Below are positions 1 through 8,100 of a stretch of 49,315 nucleotides of DNA, one piece after another. Source of the DNA: Candidatus Dormiibacterota bacterium. GTDB lineage: Bacteria > Chloroflexota > Dormibacteria > Aeolococcales > Aeolococcaceae. Made by a program: the position numbers and the translations under genes. The notes under the pieces were generated by a model. It was not told the origin of the DNA. It did no database searches and worked only from the letters and a program-made list of their open reading frames with translations. Every line of letters begins with the position of its first letter. Positions within the stretch are counted from its first letter, which is position 1. Location: assembly GCA_036495095.1 (NCBI GenBank), contig DASXNK010000209.1:1-49315 (forward strand), read 5' to 3'.

Positions 1-309
1 AAGCAGTCTTTCGGTGTGGGCGTGGAGCGGATGTTCCCGGTGCATTCCCCCAAGATCGAGCGCATCGAGCTGGCCGCTCGCGGTGACGTGCGCCGGGCCA
101 AGCTCTACTACCTGCGCGAGAAGGTCGGCAAGCGCGCCCGCATCCGCGAGCGCCGCGAGCCCATCGGCGGCAACAGCTCGACCCGCGCCGCAGCCGCCGC
201 GGCGGCGCTGGCCAGCTCCGCGGCGCCGCCGCCCGCGGTCGCGGAGCCGGAGCCGGAGCCTGAGCTCGAGCAGGTCGGCGCCGGCGCGCAGGAGGACGCT
301 GACGAGTAG
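1..309 (+). CDS. rplS: 50S ribosomal protein L19, C-terminal part (5' end outside window)
   Basis: The reading frame is open from base 1 to the TAG at 307-309. The first residues ([20 protein letters not shown]) and the following [20 protein letters not shown] are the conserved C-terminal half of L19, which sits at the 30S-50S interface. After the usual end of the family the protein continues for about 45 residues of Ala/Pro/Glu-rich tail, ending in an acidic stretch; this tail is not part of the standard L19 fold. The yraN-like gene begins inside the last codons of this frame, so the two are probably cotranscribed. Identification is firm; the N-terminus is simply not in the window. Confidence 0.93.
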   Translation, partial: KQSFGVGVERMFPVHSPKIERIELAARGDVRRAKLYYLREKVGKRARIRERREPIGGNSSTRAAAAAAALASSAAPPPAVAEPEPEPELEQVGAGAQEDADE

Positions 310-724
310 GCGGGAGCGCCCCGCCCCCGACGCGCTCCCCCCCGGCCGCCCGCTCAAGGACCGGGTCGGACAGGCGGGCGAGTCCGCCGCCCTCGCCTGG
401 GTCCGCGAGCAGGGCTGGACGGTGCTCGCCCGGGACTGGCGGGCGCGCGCCGGCCAGATCGACATCGTGGCGGAGGACGGGGAGACCCTGGTCCTCATCG
501 AGGTCAAGGCCCGCCGCGGGACCGGGTTCGGCCTGCCCGAGGAGGCGGTCGACGTCCGCAAGCAGCAGAAGCTCCGCACCCTGATGGAGACCTATCGCCT
601 GGCCACCAAGCGGCAGCGCCAGCAGTGCCGCATCGACGTGCTCGGGCTCATCCTGGACGACCGGCTGCAGGTCACCCGCTGCCAGCACATCCCCAACGCC
701 GTGGGTGACGAATCTACGGCGTGA
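299..724 (+). CDS. YraN/UPF0102 family endonuclease-like protein, probable CTG start
   Basis: The core matches the YraN family: [17 protein letters not shown], then [18 protein letters not shown] and [11 protein letters not shown], the D-x(n)-E-x-K pattern of the restriction-endonuclease-like fold (GQID...EVKAR). YraN proteins are found widely near L19 and RNase HII genes and are thought to act in nucleic-acid processing; the exact role is unsettled. The frame has no ATG, GTG or TTG near the expected start. CTG at 299 fits the family length and lies just after AGGAGG at 290-295, but the 3-nt spacing is short, so the start is uncertain. The frame overlaps the rplS tail by 11 bases. The 3' end overlaps the convergent lipoprotein gene by 11 bases. 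Confidence 0.82.
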   Translation: MTSRRERPAPDALPPGRPLKDRVGQAGESAALAWVREQGWTVLARDWRARAGQIDIVAEDGETLVLIEVKARRGTGFGLPEEAVDVRKQQKLRTLMETYRLATKRQRQQCRIDVLGLILDDRLQVTRCQHIPNAVGDESTA

Positions 725-1328
725 TCGTGAACGGCGCCGAGGCGGAGACCGGGTAGCCGGGGAACGACGCCTTGGCGTGGTACTGGCCGGGCGGTACCTG
801 TTGAAGCTTGTACGGGTCCTCGTTGCCCTTCTGGTCCCAGGGAACGGGATAGGTGAGCGTCCCGCCCCGCGGCGCCAGCGGCTGGCAACCATCGGCGGGG
901 CAGCCGAGGTGCACCGCGTAGACCGCGGCTCCTGACGGATCGGGCTCGATGGCGAAGTCGCCGGCGGCGTTGAAGAGGCAGCCGCCGGCGCTGAGGTTGC
1001 GCACCACCACCTTCACGGTCACGGCCGCGCCGGCCGCGTATCGGGGGAGGTCGGTGGTGGTGCTGATGCCCACCTCGCCAGGGGTGCAGGTCGGCGCCGG
1101 GGTGCGGGCGGCGAGGGTGGCCGAGGTCGTCGGGCGCGCCGTCACCCGGGTGGTCGGCGTCGCCGGCACCGGGGTGCCGAACGAGACGCTGGCGGTGGTG
1201 CTCCGCGAGGTGGTCGAGCTCGTCCCGGTGGACGGCGGGGGGCTGCTCTGCGCCGTGGACGGCCCGCCGCCGCAGGCGGCGCCGAAGAGCACGAGGACCG
1301 TGACCGCCGCGAGGGGGGCGCCGCGCAT
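714..1328 (-). CDS. Secreted lipoprotein with Ser/Thr-rich linker, function unknown
   Basis: This 204-aa protein starts with a lipoprotein signal: MRGAP, a hydrophobic stretch, and the lipobox LFGAAC with Cys near residue 19. Residues about 22-85 are a Ser/Thr/Pro linker typical of a surface tether. The C-terminal domain (about residues 86-204) contains the pattern YAAGAAVTVKVVVRNLSAGG followed by several beta-type segments, like small Ig-fold domains of secreted proteins (BsuPI/DUF4232-like), but I cannot name the family. On the minus strand a TAGAGT hexamer ends 6 bases before the ATG, so a leaderless transcript is likely. The gene converges on yraN and overlaps its end by 11 bases. Confidence 0.72.
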   Translation of the reverse strand: MRGAPLAAVTVLVLFGAACGGGPSTAQSSPPPSTGTSSTTSRSTTASVSFGTPVPATPTTRVTARPTTSATLAARTPAPTCTPGEVGISTTTDLPRYAAGAAVTVKVVVRNLSAGGCLFNAAGDFAIEPDPSGAAVYAVHLGCPADGCQPLAPRGGTLTYPVPWDQKGNEDPYKLQQVPPGQYHAKASFPGYPVSASAPFTITP

Positions 1329-1334
1329 CGCGTC

Positions 1335-1340
1335 ACTCTA
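1335..1340 (-). promoter_or_regulatory. Candidate -10 element (TAGAGT) of the lipoprotein gene
   Basis: The minus strand reads TAGAGT with its last base 6 nt before the ATG at 1328. Transcription would start at or next to the start codon. No -35 is visible. Same layout as at comM, proS, rel and hisS. Confidence 0.4.
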
Positions 1341-1442
1341 CGGTTTCGACGGTGGGCAGGGTGAGCGCCCGCTCGGAGGGCCGCGGGACAGCCCGCGCGC
1401 GCCATCATGGACGGATCACCGGTCGCCCTCCGAGGACGCTCC

Positions 1443-1691
1443 ATGTGCCGCAGCATCAAGACGCTGCGCGGGATCGAGCCCCCCGCCAGCGCCGACGACG
1501 TGCACGCCGCCGCGCTCCAGTTCGTGCGCAAGGTGAGCGGCTACCGGGCCCCGTCGGCCGCCAACCGCGAGCCCTTCGACGCCGCGGTCGAGGCGGTCGG
1601 CGCCGCCGCCCAGCAGCTGCTCGTCGACCTGCGCCCCGGCTACGCCGCCTCCGGGCGCCGGCCGCAGCGTCGCAGCTCCGAGCCCACGTAG
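1443..1691 (+). CDS. DUF2277 family protein
   Basis: The 82-aa product starts MCRSIKTLRGIEPPASADD and continues AALQFVRKVSGYRAPSAANR, the signature of the small DUF2277 family (usually MCRxIKxLxxxxPPAT...AxxQFVRKxSG). The start at 1443 is preferred over the upstream in-frame ATG at 1407 because the family begins MCR and GAGG at 1432-1435 lies 7 bases upstream. The family is widespread in bacteria and has no known function; no catalytic motif is evident. The last 52 bases overlap the convergent zinc-motif gene. Confidence 0.85.
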   Translation: MCRSIKTLRGIEPPASADDVHAAALQFVRKVSGYRAPSAANREPFDAAVEAVGAAAQQLLVDLRPGYAASGRRPQRRSSEPT

Positions 1692-2275
1692 CCGACCAGC
1701 TCCACCGCGGCCCGCCGTGCCGGCGCCTGGGCGTCGCGGCGCCCGGTCCCGGCGGCGGCGAGCCCGTCCTCGAGCTCGCGGACCAGGGCGAGCGCGCGGT
1801 GCGCGGTGCCGTCGGCGCCGAGCGCCGCCACCGCCTCCGGCTCCGGCGTGGTGGGCTGGCCGCCGAGGGTGGCGAGGATCTCGCCGAGCGCCTCCAGCAC
1901 CTCGGAGTGGACCAGCACGGCGCGGACCACCCGCTCCTCCCGCCGCTCGCCGGTGAGCAGGTCGAGGCCGGCCTCGAGGTGCCCGCGGAGCAGGTGCATC
2001 CGGCGGGCGGCGCTGCGCAGCACCGCGGCGTGGCGCTGGTTGACCGCCTCCTGCGCGAGACTGGCGCGGAGGCTGGCGTAGCGGGAGGTCTGGGGCGGGG
2101 GCGACGGCCGCCGCGGGGCGCCCTCGGTGGGCGCGCCGGAGATCGGCGGCACCCCGAGCCGCGCCAGCAGCAGGTGCTCGGTGCCGCAGTGCCAGAGCCC
2201 GGCGACGTCCCGGTCGCGACACGGGGCGCCGCAGTGCGCGCACCTTCCCACCCCCTCCATCGCCGGAGTCATCAC
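1640..2275 (-). CDS. Hypothetical protein with N-terminal zinc-finger-like motif
   Basis: The product is about 210 aa. Near the N-terminus it has CAHCGAP-C followed by WHCGTEH, a possible Cys/His zinc ribbon (about residues 12-33). The rest is Ala/Arg/Leu-rich and mostly helical, with a likely helical bundle from about residue 65 to 150 (ARRMHLLRGHLEAGLDLLTG). A strong ribosome binding site (AAGGAGGA) lies on the minus strand 5-12 bases before GTG 2275 and ATG 2272, which supports a real gene despite the unfamiliar sequence. I do not recognise the family. It is divergent from comM, with 149 bases between them. Confidence 0.6.
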   Translation of the reverse strand: MMTPAMEGVGRCAHCGAPCRDRDVAGLWHCGTEHLLLARLGVPPISGAPTEGAPRRPSPPPQTSRYASLRASLAQEAVNQRHAAVLRSAARRMHLLRGHLEAGLDLLTGERREERVVRAVLVHSEVLEALGEILATLGGQPTTPEPEAVAALGADGTAHRALALVRELEDGLAAAGTGRRDAQAPARRAAVELVGYVGSELRRCGRRPEAA

Positions 2276-2411
2276 CTTCCTCCTTCAGGACCCGGGCCGG
2301 TGGGCACGGGTCCGGGGAGCAGCGTAGGCAGCCCCCGAGGCGCGGAACATCACGGATTCCCGTGATTTCTTGCGTCTGGCCTGTGCGGGCGCGATACCAC
2401 TTCCCAGGCTG

Positions 2412-2417
2412 TATACT
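2412..2417 (+). promoter_or_regulatory. Candidate -10 element (TATACT) of comM-dprA, leaderless
   Basis: TATACT ends 7 bases before the comM ATG at 2425, so the transcript would begin at the start codon. No matching -35 and no ribosome binding site are present upstream of the ATG. Confidence 0.5.
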
Positions 2418-2424
2418 CATCTGT

Positions 2425-3936
2425 ATGACTGCGAGCGCCACCTGCTGCGCCGTCCAGGGCGTCGCCGGAGTGCCGGTCACGGTCGAGGCCGATCTGAGCA
2501 ACGGGCTCCCCGGCTTCACCGTGGTGGGCCTCACCGACCGGGCCATCCAGGAGGCGCGGGTGCGGGTGAAGGCGGCGGTCGGCAACTCGGGGCTCGACTT
2601 TCCCAACCGGAAGCTGACCGTCAACCTCGCACCCGCCGAGCTCCCCAAGGAGGGCACCGGCTTCGACCTGGCGATCGCGGTCGCGGTGCTTCGCTGCGGC
2701 GGCCGCGAGCTCCGCCTCGAGGGCACCGCCCTGCTCGGTGAGCTCGCCCTCGACGGCGAGCTGCGCCCGGTGGCCGGGGTGCTCCCCATGGCCCGCTGCC
2801 TGCGCGCCGCCGGGGTGCGCCGGCTGGTGGTGCCGCCGGGGAACGCCGCCGAGGCCTGCCTGGTCGAGGGCCTCGAGGTGGTCGCCCCGGCCTCGCTCCG
2901 CGCCTGCGTCGAGCACCTCGACGGCACCACCCCGCTCCCGCTCGCGACCCCCGTGCCGGCCCCGCCCGCGCTCCCGGGCGGGGTCGACCTCGCCGACATC
3001 CGCGGGCAGGCCACCGCCAAGCGCGCCCTCGAGATCGCCGCCGCCGGGGGACACAACCTGCTCATGGTCGGCCCACCGGGGTCGGGCAAGACGATGCTCG
3101 CCCGCGCCCTCGCCTCGCTGCTCCCCGACCTGATCGTGGAGGAGGGCCTCGAGGTCGCGGCCGTGTACTCGCTGCGCGGGGCGCTGCGCGACCGTCACGC
3201 CGCCTCGCTGCGCCCGCCCTTCCGCGCCCCCCACCATTCGATCTCGCGGGCCGGCCTGGTCGGCGGCGGCGCCGGCCTCGCCCGGCCCGGCGAGATCAGC
3301 CTGGCCCATCGCGGCGTGCTGTTTCTCGACGAGCTCTGCGAGTTCTCCCGGGGTCACCTCGAGGCGCTCCGCCAGCCGCTGGAGGAGCGGACCATCACCG
3401 TGGCCCGGGTCCGGGGCGCGGTCGTCTTCCCCGCGTCGATCACCCTGGTGGCCGCCGCCAACCCCTGCCCCTGCGGTCACCACGAGGACCCGGCGCAGCT
3501 GTGCTCCTGCGAGCCCCGAGCGCTGACCGCGTACCGGTCGCGGCTCAGCGGGCCGGTGCGCGACCGGATCGACCTCGGCGTCCGGGTGCCGCGCCAGGCC
3601 TACGGCCAGCTCTTCGACGCCACCCCGGAGGAGCCCTCGGCAGCGGCGCGCAGCCGGGTGGAGGCGGCCCGCGGCCGGCAGCGCGACCGCGAGGAGCCGG
3701 CGGGGGCCTCGCTCAACGCGCTGCTCGACGCCCGCCGCCTGCTCCGGGCGGCGCGGCCGACCGGCGCCGCCACCCGGCTGCTCGCCGCCGCCGGCGAGCG
3801 GCTGGGGCTCAGCGCCCGTGGCTTCCACCGCGTGCTCCGGGTGGCCCGCACCGTGGCCGACCTCGCCGGCGAGGACCGGGTGGGGGAGGATGCGGTGGCC
3901 GAGGCGCTTCGCCATCGCGGCGAGGCGGGGGCGTGA
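2425..3936 (+). CDS. comM: YifB/ComM family Mg-chelatase-like AAA ATPase
   Basis: 503 aa. The N-terminal domain (about 1-170) has the YifB pattern GLPGFTVVGLTDRAIQEARV and FPNRKLTVNLAPAELPKEG. The ATPase domain follows: GPPGSGKT Walker A at 216-223, LFLDELCEF Walker B, and the zinc-like cluster NPCPCG...CSCEP near residue 346. The C-terminal domain has the usual Mg_chelatase_C helices. In Vibrio, ComM is a hexameric helicase that drives branch migration during natural transformation. The start at 2425 was chosen because the product then begins like its family and a -10 box lies just upstream. The 3' end overlaps dprA by GTGA, so the pair is one operon with a likely role in integrating incoming DNA. 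Confidence 0.92.
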   Translation: MTASATCCAVQGVAGVPVTVEADLSNGLPGFTVVGLTDRAIQEARVRVKAAVGNSGLDFPNRKLTVNLAPAELPKEGTGFDLAIAVAVLRCGGRELRLEGTALLGELALDGELRPVAGVLPMARCLRAAGVRRLVVPPGNAAEACLVEGLEVVAPASLRACVEHLDGTTPLPLATPVPAPPALPGGVDLADIRGQATAKRALEIAAAGGHNLLMVGPPGSGKTMLARALASLLPDLIVEEGLEVAAVYSLRGALRDRHAASLRPPFRAPHHSISRAGLVGGGAGLARPGEISLAHRGVLFLDELCEFSRGHLEALRQPLEERTITVARVRGAVVFPASITLVAAANPCPCGHHEDPAQLCSCEPRALTAYRSRLSGPVRDRIDLGVRVPRQAYGQLFDATPEEPSAAARSRVEAARGRQRDREEPAGASLNALLDARRLLRAARPTGAATRLLAAAGERLGLSARGFHRVLRVARTVADLAGEDRVGEDAVAEALRHRGEAGA

Positions 3937-4814
3937 ACGGCTGCCGGCGGGTGGCGCGCGGCGGCCCCGGCTGGCCGGTCCCGCTCGAGCACCTCGCCAC
4001 CCCCCCCGCGGAGCTCTGGGTGCGGGGCACGCTCTGGCCGCCCCCCGCCGCCGCGGTCGCGGTGGTCGGGGCGCGGGCGGCCACCCTGACCGGCCTGGAG
4101 GTGGCGCGCGAGCTGGGACGCGAGCTCGCCACCGCCGGGGTGCTGGTGATCAGCGGGCTGGCCCGGGGCATCGACGCCGCCGCCCATCGCGGCGCCCTCG
4201 AGGCGGGCGGTCCCACCCTCGCCGTGCTCGGCTGTGGCGTCGACCTCTGCTATCCGCCCGGCCACGAGCGGCTGCTGGAGGCGGTCTGCGGCGCCGGCGC
4301 GGTGATCTCCGAGGACCCTCCGGGCACCGGGCCGGTCGCCTGGCGTTTCCCGCGTCGCAACCGGCTGATCGCCGCCCTCGCCCTCGGCGTGGTGGTGGTG
4401 GAGGCGGGCGAGCGCAGCGGGGCGCTGAGCACCGCCCGCCACGCCGCCGACCTGGGGCGGGAGGTCCTGGCCGTCCCGGGGTCGGTCCGCAGCGCGCAGA
4501 GTCGCGGCACCAACCGGCTGATCCGGGTCGGCGCGACTCCCCTGCTCGAGCTCGAGGACCTCGCCGGGGCGCTCCCGGAGCTGCCCCTGGCGAGCCCGCG
4601 GCGGCTGGCGACAGGCCCCGCCGCGCCCCCCGACGACCCGGTCCTGCGCGCCCTCCTCGAACTGGTGGGCAGCGACCCGGTGCACCCCGACCAGCTCGCC
4701 GAGGCGACCCGTGCCGGGGCCGCCGAGATCGCCGTCCGCCTCTGCGCCCTGGAGCTCGGGGGGTGGGTCCGCAGCCTCCCCGGGGGTGGGGTCAGCCGGG
4801 TCGGCGGCCGGTGA
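3933..4814 (+). CDS. dprA: DNA processing protein DprA
   Basis: 293 aa, somewhat shorter than many DprA proteins. The Rossmann-like core is clear: AVVGARAATLTGLEVARELG, ISGLARGIDAAAHRGAL, LGCGVDLCYPPGH, FPRRNRLIAALALGVVVVEA, then SGALSTARHAADLGREV. A C-terminal winged-helix-like segment (about 230-290) is retained, while the N-terminal SAM-like domain appears shortened or absent. DprA binds single-stranded DNA and loads RecA on it during transformation. GTG at 3933 overlaps the comM stop (GTGA). Identification rests on several family motifs. Confidence 0.92.
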   Translation: MNGCRRVARGGPGWPVPLEHLATPPAELWVRGTLWPPPAAAVAVVGARAATLTGLEVARELGRELATAGVLVISGLARGIDAAAHRGALEAGGPTLAVLGCGVDLCYPPGHERLLEAVCGAGAVISEDPPGTGPVAWRFPRRNRLIAALALGVVVVEAGERSGALSTARHAADLGREVLAVPGSVRSAQSRGTNRLIRVGATPLLELEDLAGALPELPLASPRRLATGPAAPPDDPVLRALLELVGSDPVHPDQLAEATRAGAAEIAVRLCALELGGWVRSLPGGGVSRVGGR

Positions 4815-4841
4815 GGGGCATCCGGGCGGTCGCGAGACCGC

Positions 4842-4850
4842 TGCTATGAT
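4842..4850 (+). promoter_or_regulatory. Extended -10 promoter (TGC-TATGAT) before topA
   Basis: TGC TATGAT is a near-perfect extended -10 (TGnTATAAT). Transcription would start near 4857, about 53 bases before the topA ATG. No clear -35 is seen, as expected for extended -10 promoters. It lies just after the dprA stop and would drive topA-hslV-hslU. Confidence 0.55.
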
Positions 4851-4909
4851 CGGCCGCACGCCGCGGCCGGCGAGTTTGACTGGCAGCGACCGCGGAGAGA
4901 CTGCAGGGC

Positions 4910-7495
4910 ATGGCCAACCGCCTCATCATCGTCGAGTCACCGAGCAAGGCGCGCACCCTCGGCAAGTTCCTCGGCTCCGGCTACACCATCAAGGCGTCGA
5001 TGGGGCACGTCCGCGACCTGCCGAAGTCGAAGCTCGGCGTCGACCTCGAGAAGGGATTCGCGCCCCAGTACGAGGTCACCAAGGAGGCGCAGATCAAGGA
5101 GCTGCGCGCCGCGGCCAAGGGCGCCATCGAGGTGATCCTCGCCTCCGACCCCGATCGCGAGGGCGAGGCCATCGCCTGGCACCTCGCCGAGGCGCTCCGC
5201 CTCAAGGACCCTCAGCGCGTGGTCTTCCACGAGATCACCCGCGCGGCGGTCGAGGCGGCGCTGCTCGCCCCCCGCCTGATCGACCGTGACCTGGTCGCCG
5301 CCCAGGAGGCGCGCCGGGTCATCGACCGCCTGGTCGGCTACCAGCTCAGCCCCTTCCTCTGGAAGAAGGTGCGCACCGGACTGAGCGCCGGGCGGGTGCA
5401 GTCGGTCGCGGTGCGGCTGGTCGTCGACCGCGAGAACGAGATCGACGCCTTCGTCCCCGAGGAGTGGTGGACGGTGGAGGCCCAGCTGGCCACCGACCAG
5501 GGGGCAACCGTCATCGCCCGGCTCTACGCCCAGCGCGGCGACGCCACCCTGGCCGAGGGGGAGGAGGAGGAGGTCTCCGGCAAGGCCGCCGACCCTGGGG
5601 ACACCAAGCTCCGCCTGCCCGACGAGGCGGCGGCGCTGAAGGTGCTGGCCGCCCTCGGCGTCGACGCGGAGGGCCAACCCGGTGCCGGTGTGCCGCCCTT
5701 CGAGGTCGCCAAGGTCACCGCCCGCGAGTCCACGCGATCGGCGCCCAATCCCTACACCACCAGCACGATGCAGCAGGACGCCAGCACCCGGCTGCGGATG
5801 GCGCCGAAGAAGAGCATGCAGATCGCCCAGGGTCTCTACGAGGGGATCGAGCTGGGCAGCGAGGGCCCGGTCGGCCTGATCACCTACATGCGCACCGACT
5901 CGACGCGGATCAGCGACAGCGCACGTGCCGCCGCCCACGCCCACATCGAGTCGGCCTACGGGAAGCAGTACGTGGGCCGGGGCACCCCCAGGGTGTCGAA
6001 GGCCAAGGCGCCGGCGGTGGCCGCCCAGGACGCGCACGAGGCGATCCGTCCCACCGACCCCGAGCGCACCCCGGACTCGGTCGCGACCCACCTGACCGCT
6101 CCCCAGCTCAAGCTCTACGACCTGATCTGGCGCCGCTTCGTGGCCAGCCAGATGGCCCCGGCGAAGTTCGACACCACCCGCGTCGACATCAACGCGGGCG
6201 ACTACGTCTTCCGCGCCAACGGGTCGGTGCTCCGCTTCGACGGCTTCACCCGGGTGCTGCGCCGCGACGACGACCAGAAGGATCGGAGCCTCCCGGCGCT
6301 CGTCGAGGGCGCCCTGCTGGCGCTGCAGCAGCTGACCCGCGAGGGCCACGTCACCCAGCCGCCCCCCCGCTACACCGAGGCCTCGCTGATCAAGGAGATG
6401 GAGGAGCGCGGCATCGGCCGGCCCTCCACCTATGCGCCCACGGTCGACGTCATCCAGGAGCGCAAGTACGTGCGCCAGGAGGAGCGGCGGCTGCATCCCA
6501 CCGAGCTCGGCAAGACCGTCGACGGCGTGCTCCGCAGCCAGTTCCCCGCGATCGTCGACGTCACCTTCACCGCCGACCTGGAGAAGCGGCTCGACGGGGT
6601 CGAGGACGGGCACGCCGGCTTCGAGGCGACGATCCGCGAATGGTACACGCCCTTCGCCGACACCCTGGAGAAGGCCGAGAACAACCTCGAGCGGGTGAGG
6701 ATCCCCACCAAGGACACCGGCGAGGAGTGCCCGGAGTGCGAGGAGGGCCGGCTGGTGGTCCGCGAGGGCCGCTTCGGCGAGTTCGTGGGCTGCTCCCGCT
6801 ACCCCGAGTGCAAGTACATCAAGAAGGACGGGCCCGCGCCCGAGCCCACCGGCGAGCCCTGCCCCGACTGCGGGCGTCCGCTGGTGGTGCGCCAGGGCAA
6901 GCGCGGGCCGTTCACCGGCTGCTCCGGCTATCCCGACTGCAAGTACCTGCGCGACGAGGCGGCCAAGCCCGCCGGCGCCGAGGGCGACGCGGCCCCCGAG
7001 GAGCTCGGCGCCTGCCCGGAGTGCGGGAAGCGACTGGCCCGCAAGAGCGGCCGACGCGGGCCGTTCGTGGGGTGCTCCAACTACCCCGACTGCAAGTACA
7101 TCCAGCCGCGCGCGAGCGGCGAGCAGGGCGGCCGTCCCGCGGCCCAGCCGACCGGCGAGAACTGCCCCGACTGCGGCAAGCCGCTGGTCACCCGGATGGG
7201 CCGGCGAGGACCCTTCGTGGGCTGCTCCGGATACCCGAAGTGCCGTCACATCAAGGGCGACGCCCCCCCCGATGGAGTGCCCGCCAACGGCACCTCGGGC
7301 GACGGCGCCGCTCCCGCGGCCGCGGCACCGGTCGCGCCGGTGGTGCTCGACCCCGAGCTCGGCGCCTGCCCCGACTGCGAGCGTCCCCTGGTCCGCCGCC
7401 AGGGCCGCTTCGGCCCGTTCGTGAGCTGCTCCGGCTACCCGAACTGCAAATACCGACCGCCCAAGGCCACGGCGGCACGCTCCGCCGCCGGGTGA
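4910..7495 (+). CDS. topA: DNA topoisomerase I with five C-terminal zinc ribbons
   Basis: 861 aa. The Toprim domain begins at once ([17 protein letters not shown]) and holds [13 protein letters not shown]. The catalytic tyrosine is Y326 in [14 protein letters not shown]. From about residue 607 to 855 there are five Cys4 zinc ribbons of the form CPxC...GPFVGCSxYPxCKY. Type IA topoisomerases relax negative supercoils; the zinc ribbons bind single-stranded DNA and RNA polymerase. E. coli TopA carries three Cys4 ribbons, so five is on the high side. An acidic insert ([10 protein letters not shown], about residues 218-227) lies in the core. The next gene, hslV, starts at or just after the stop, so both are probably in one operon. 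Confidence 0.97.
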   Translation: MANRLIIVESPSKARTLGKFLGSGYTIKASMGHVRDLPKSKLGVDLEKGFAPQYEVTKEAQIKELRAAAKGAIEVILASDPDREGEAIAWHLAEALRLKDPQRVVFHEITRAAVEAALLAPRLIDRDLVAAQEARRVIDRLVGYQLSPFLWKKVRTGLSAGRVQSVAVRLVVDRENEIDAFVPEEWWTVEAQLATDQGATVIARLYAQRGDATLAEGEEEEVSGKAADPGDTKLRLPDEAAALKVLAALGVDAEGQPGAGVPPFEVAKVTARESTRSAPNPYTTSTMQQDASTRLRMAPKKSMQIAQGLYEGIELGSEGPVGLITYMRTDSTRISDSARAAAHAHIESAYGKQYVGRGTPRVSKAKAPAVAAQDAHEAIRPTDPERTPDSVATHLTAPQLKLYDLIWRRFVASQMAPAKFDTTRVDINAGDYVFRANGSVLRFDGFTRVLRRDDDQKDRSLPALVEGALLALQQLTREGHVTQPPPRYTEASLIKEMEERGIGRPSTYAPTVDVIQERKYVRQEERRLHPTELGKTVDGVLRSQFPAIVDVTFTADLEKRLDGVEDGHAGFEATIREWYTPFADTLEKAENNLERVRIPTKDTGEECPECEEGRLVVREGRFGEFVGCSRYPECKYIKKDGPAPEPTGEPCPDCGRPLVVRQGKRGPFTGCSGYPDCKYLRDEAAKPAGAEGDAAPEELGACPECGKRLARKSGRRGPFVGCSNYPDCKYIQPRASGEQGGRPAAQPTGENCPDCGKPLVTRMGRRGPFVGCSGYPKCRHIKGDAPPDGVPANGTSGDGAAPAAAAPVAPVVLDPELGACPDCERPLVRRQGRFGPFVSCSGYPNCKYRPPKATAARSAAG

Positions 7496-7497
7496 GC

Positions 7498-8100
7498 ATG
7501 AGCGCTGCGCGGCCGCATGCGACCACCATCGTGGCGGTCAAGCGGGGAGGCCAGGTGGCCATCGCCGGCGACGGTCAGGTGACCGTCGGCGACGTCGTGA
7601 TGAAGCACCGCGCCGGCAAGGTGCGGCGGCTCTTCCACGACGAGATCATCGTGGGCTTCGCCGGCGCTGTCGCCGACGCGTTCACCCTGTTCGACAAGTT
7701 CGAGCAGCAGCTCGAGAAGCACCAGGGCAACCTCCTGCGCGCCGCCGTCGGGCTCAGCCGGGAGTGGCGCACCGACCGCTACCTGCGCCACCTCGAGGCG
7801 ATGCTGCTGGTCGCCAACTCCTCTCAGCTGCTCCTGCTGAGCGGCGATGGTGAGATCATCGAGCCAGACGACGACGTCGCCGCCATCGGCAGCGGCGGGC
7901 CGTACGCCCACGCCGCGGCCCGCGCGCTGGTGCAGAACACCGAGCTGACCGCCCCCGAGGTGGCCCGGCGCGCCCTGGAGATCGCGGCCAGCCTCTGCAT
8001 CTACACCAACGACCACATCACCGTGCAGACCCTCGACACCATCGACGAGGCCCCCGCGGGCACCGCCGGCGAGAAGACGGCTGCGGAGAGCCTTCCATGA
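7498..8100 (+). CDS. hslV: ATP-dependent protease subunit HslV (peptidase)
   Basis: 200 aa. The catalytic Thr1 is exposed after a short propeptide: MSAARPHA then [20 protein letters not shown], the HslV hallmark (TTIVxVRRxGxVxxAGDGQVT). Also seen are [20 protein letters not shown] and [16 protein letters not shown], both typical. HslV forms a double hexamer that degrades proteins unfolded by HslU. ATG 7498 was chosen; an in-frame GTG at 7492 overlaps the topA stop and would add only two residues. The 3' end overlaps hslU by ATGA. Confidence 0.96.
   Translation: MSAARPHATTIVAVKRGGQVAIAGDGQVTVGDVVMKHRAGKVRRLFHDEIIVGFAGAVADAFTLFDKFEQQLEKHQGNLLRAAVGLSREWRTDRYLRHLEAMLLVANSSQLLLLSGDGEIIEPDDDVAAIGSGGPYAHAAARALVQNTELTAPEVARRALEIAASLCIYTNDHITVQTLDTIDEAPAGTAGEKTAAESLP

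Noticed and set aside
16-724. Extension of the yraN frame back across rplS
   Set aside because: The upstream part is a Ser/Arg-rich shadow of the L19 frame and carries no homology.
4937-7249. Long minus-strand frame (770 aa) antisense to topA
   Set aside because: It is a shadow of the real gene in GC-rich DNA: composition is Leu/Gly/Arg/Ala/Val with no domain, while the plus strand encodes a full TopA.
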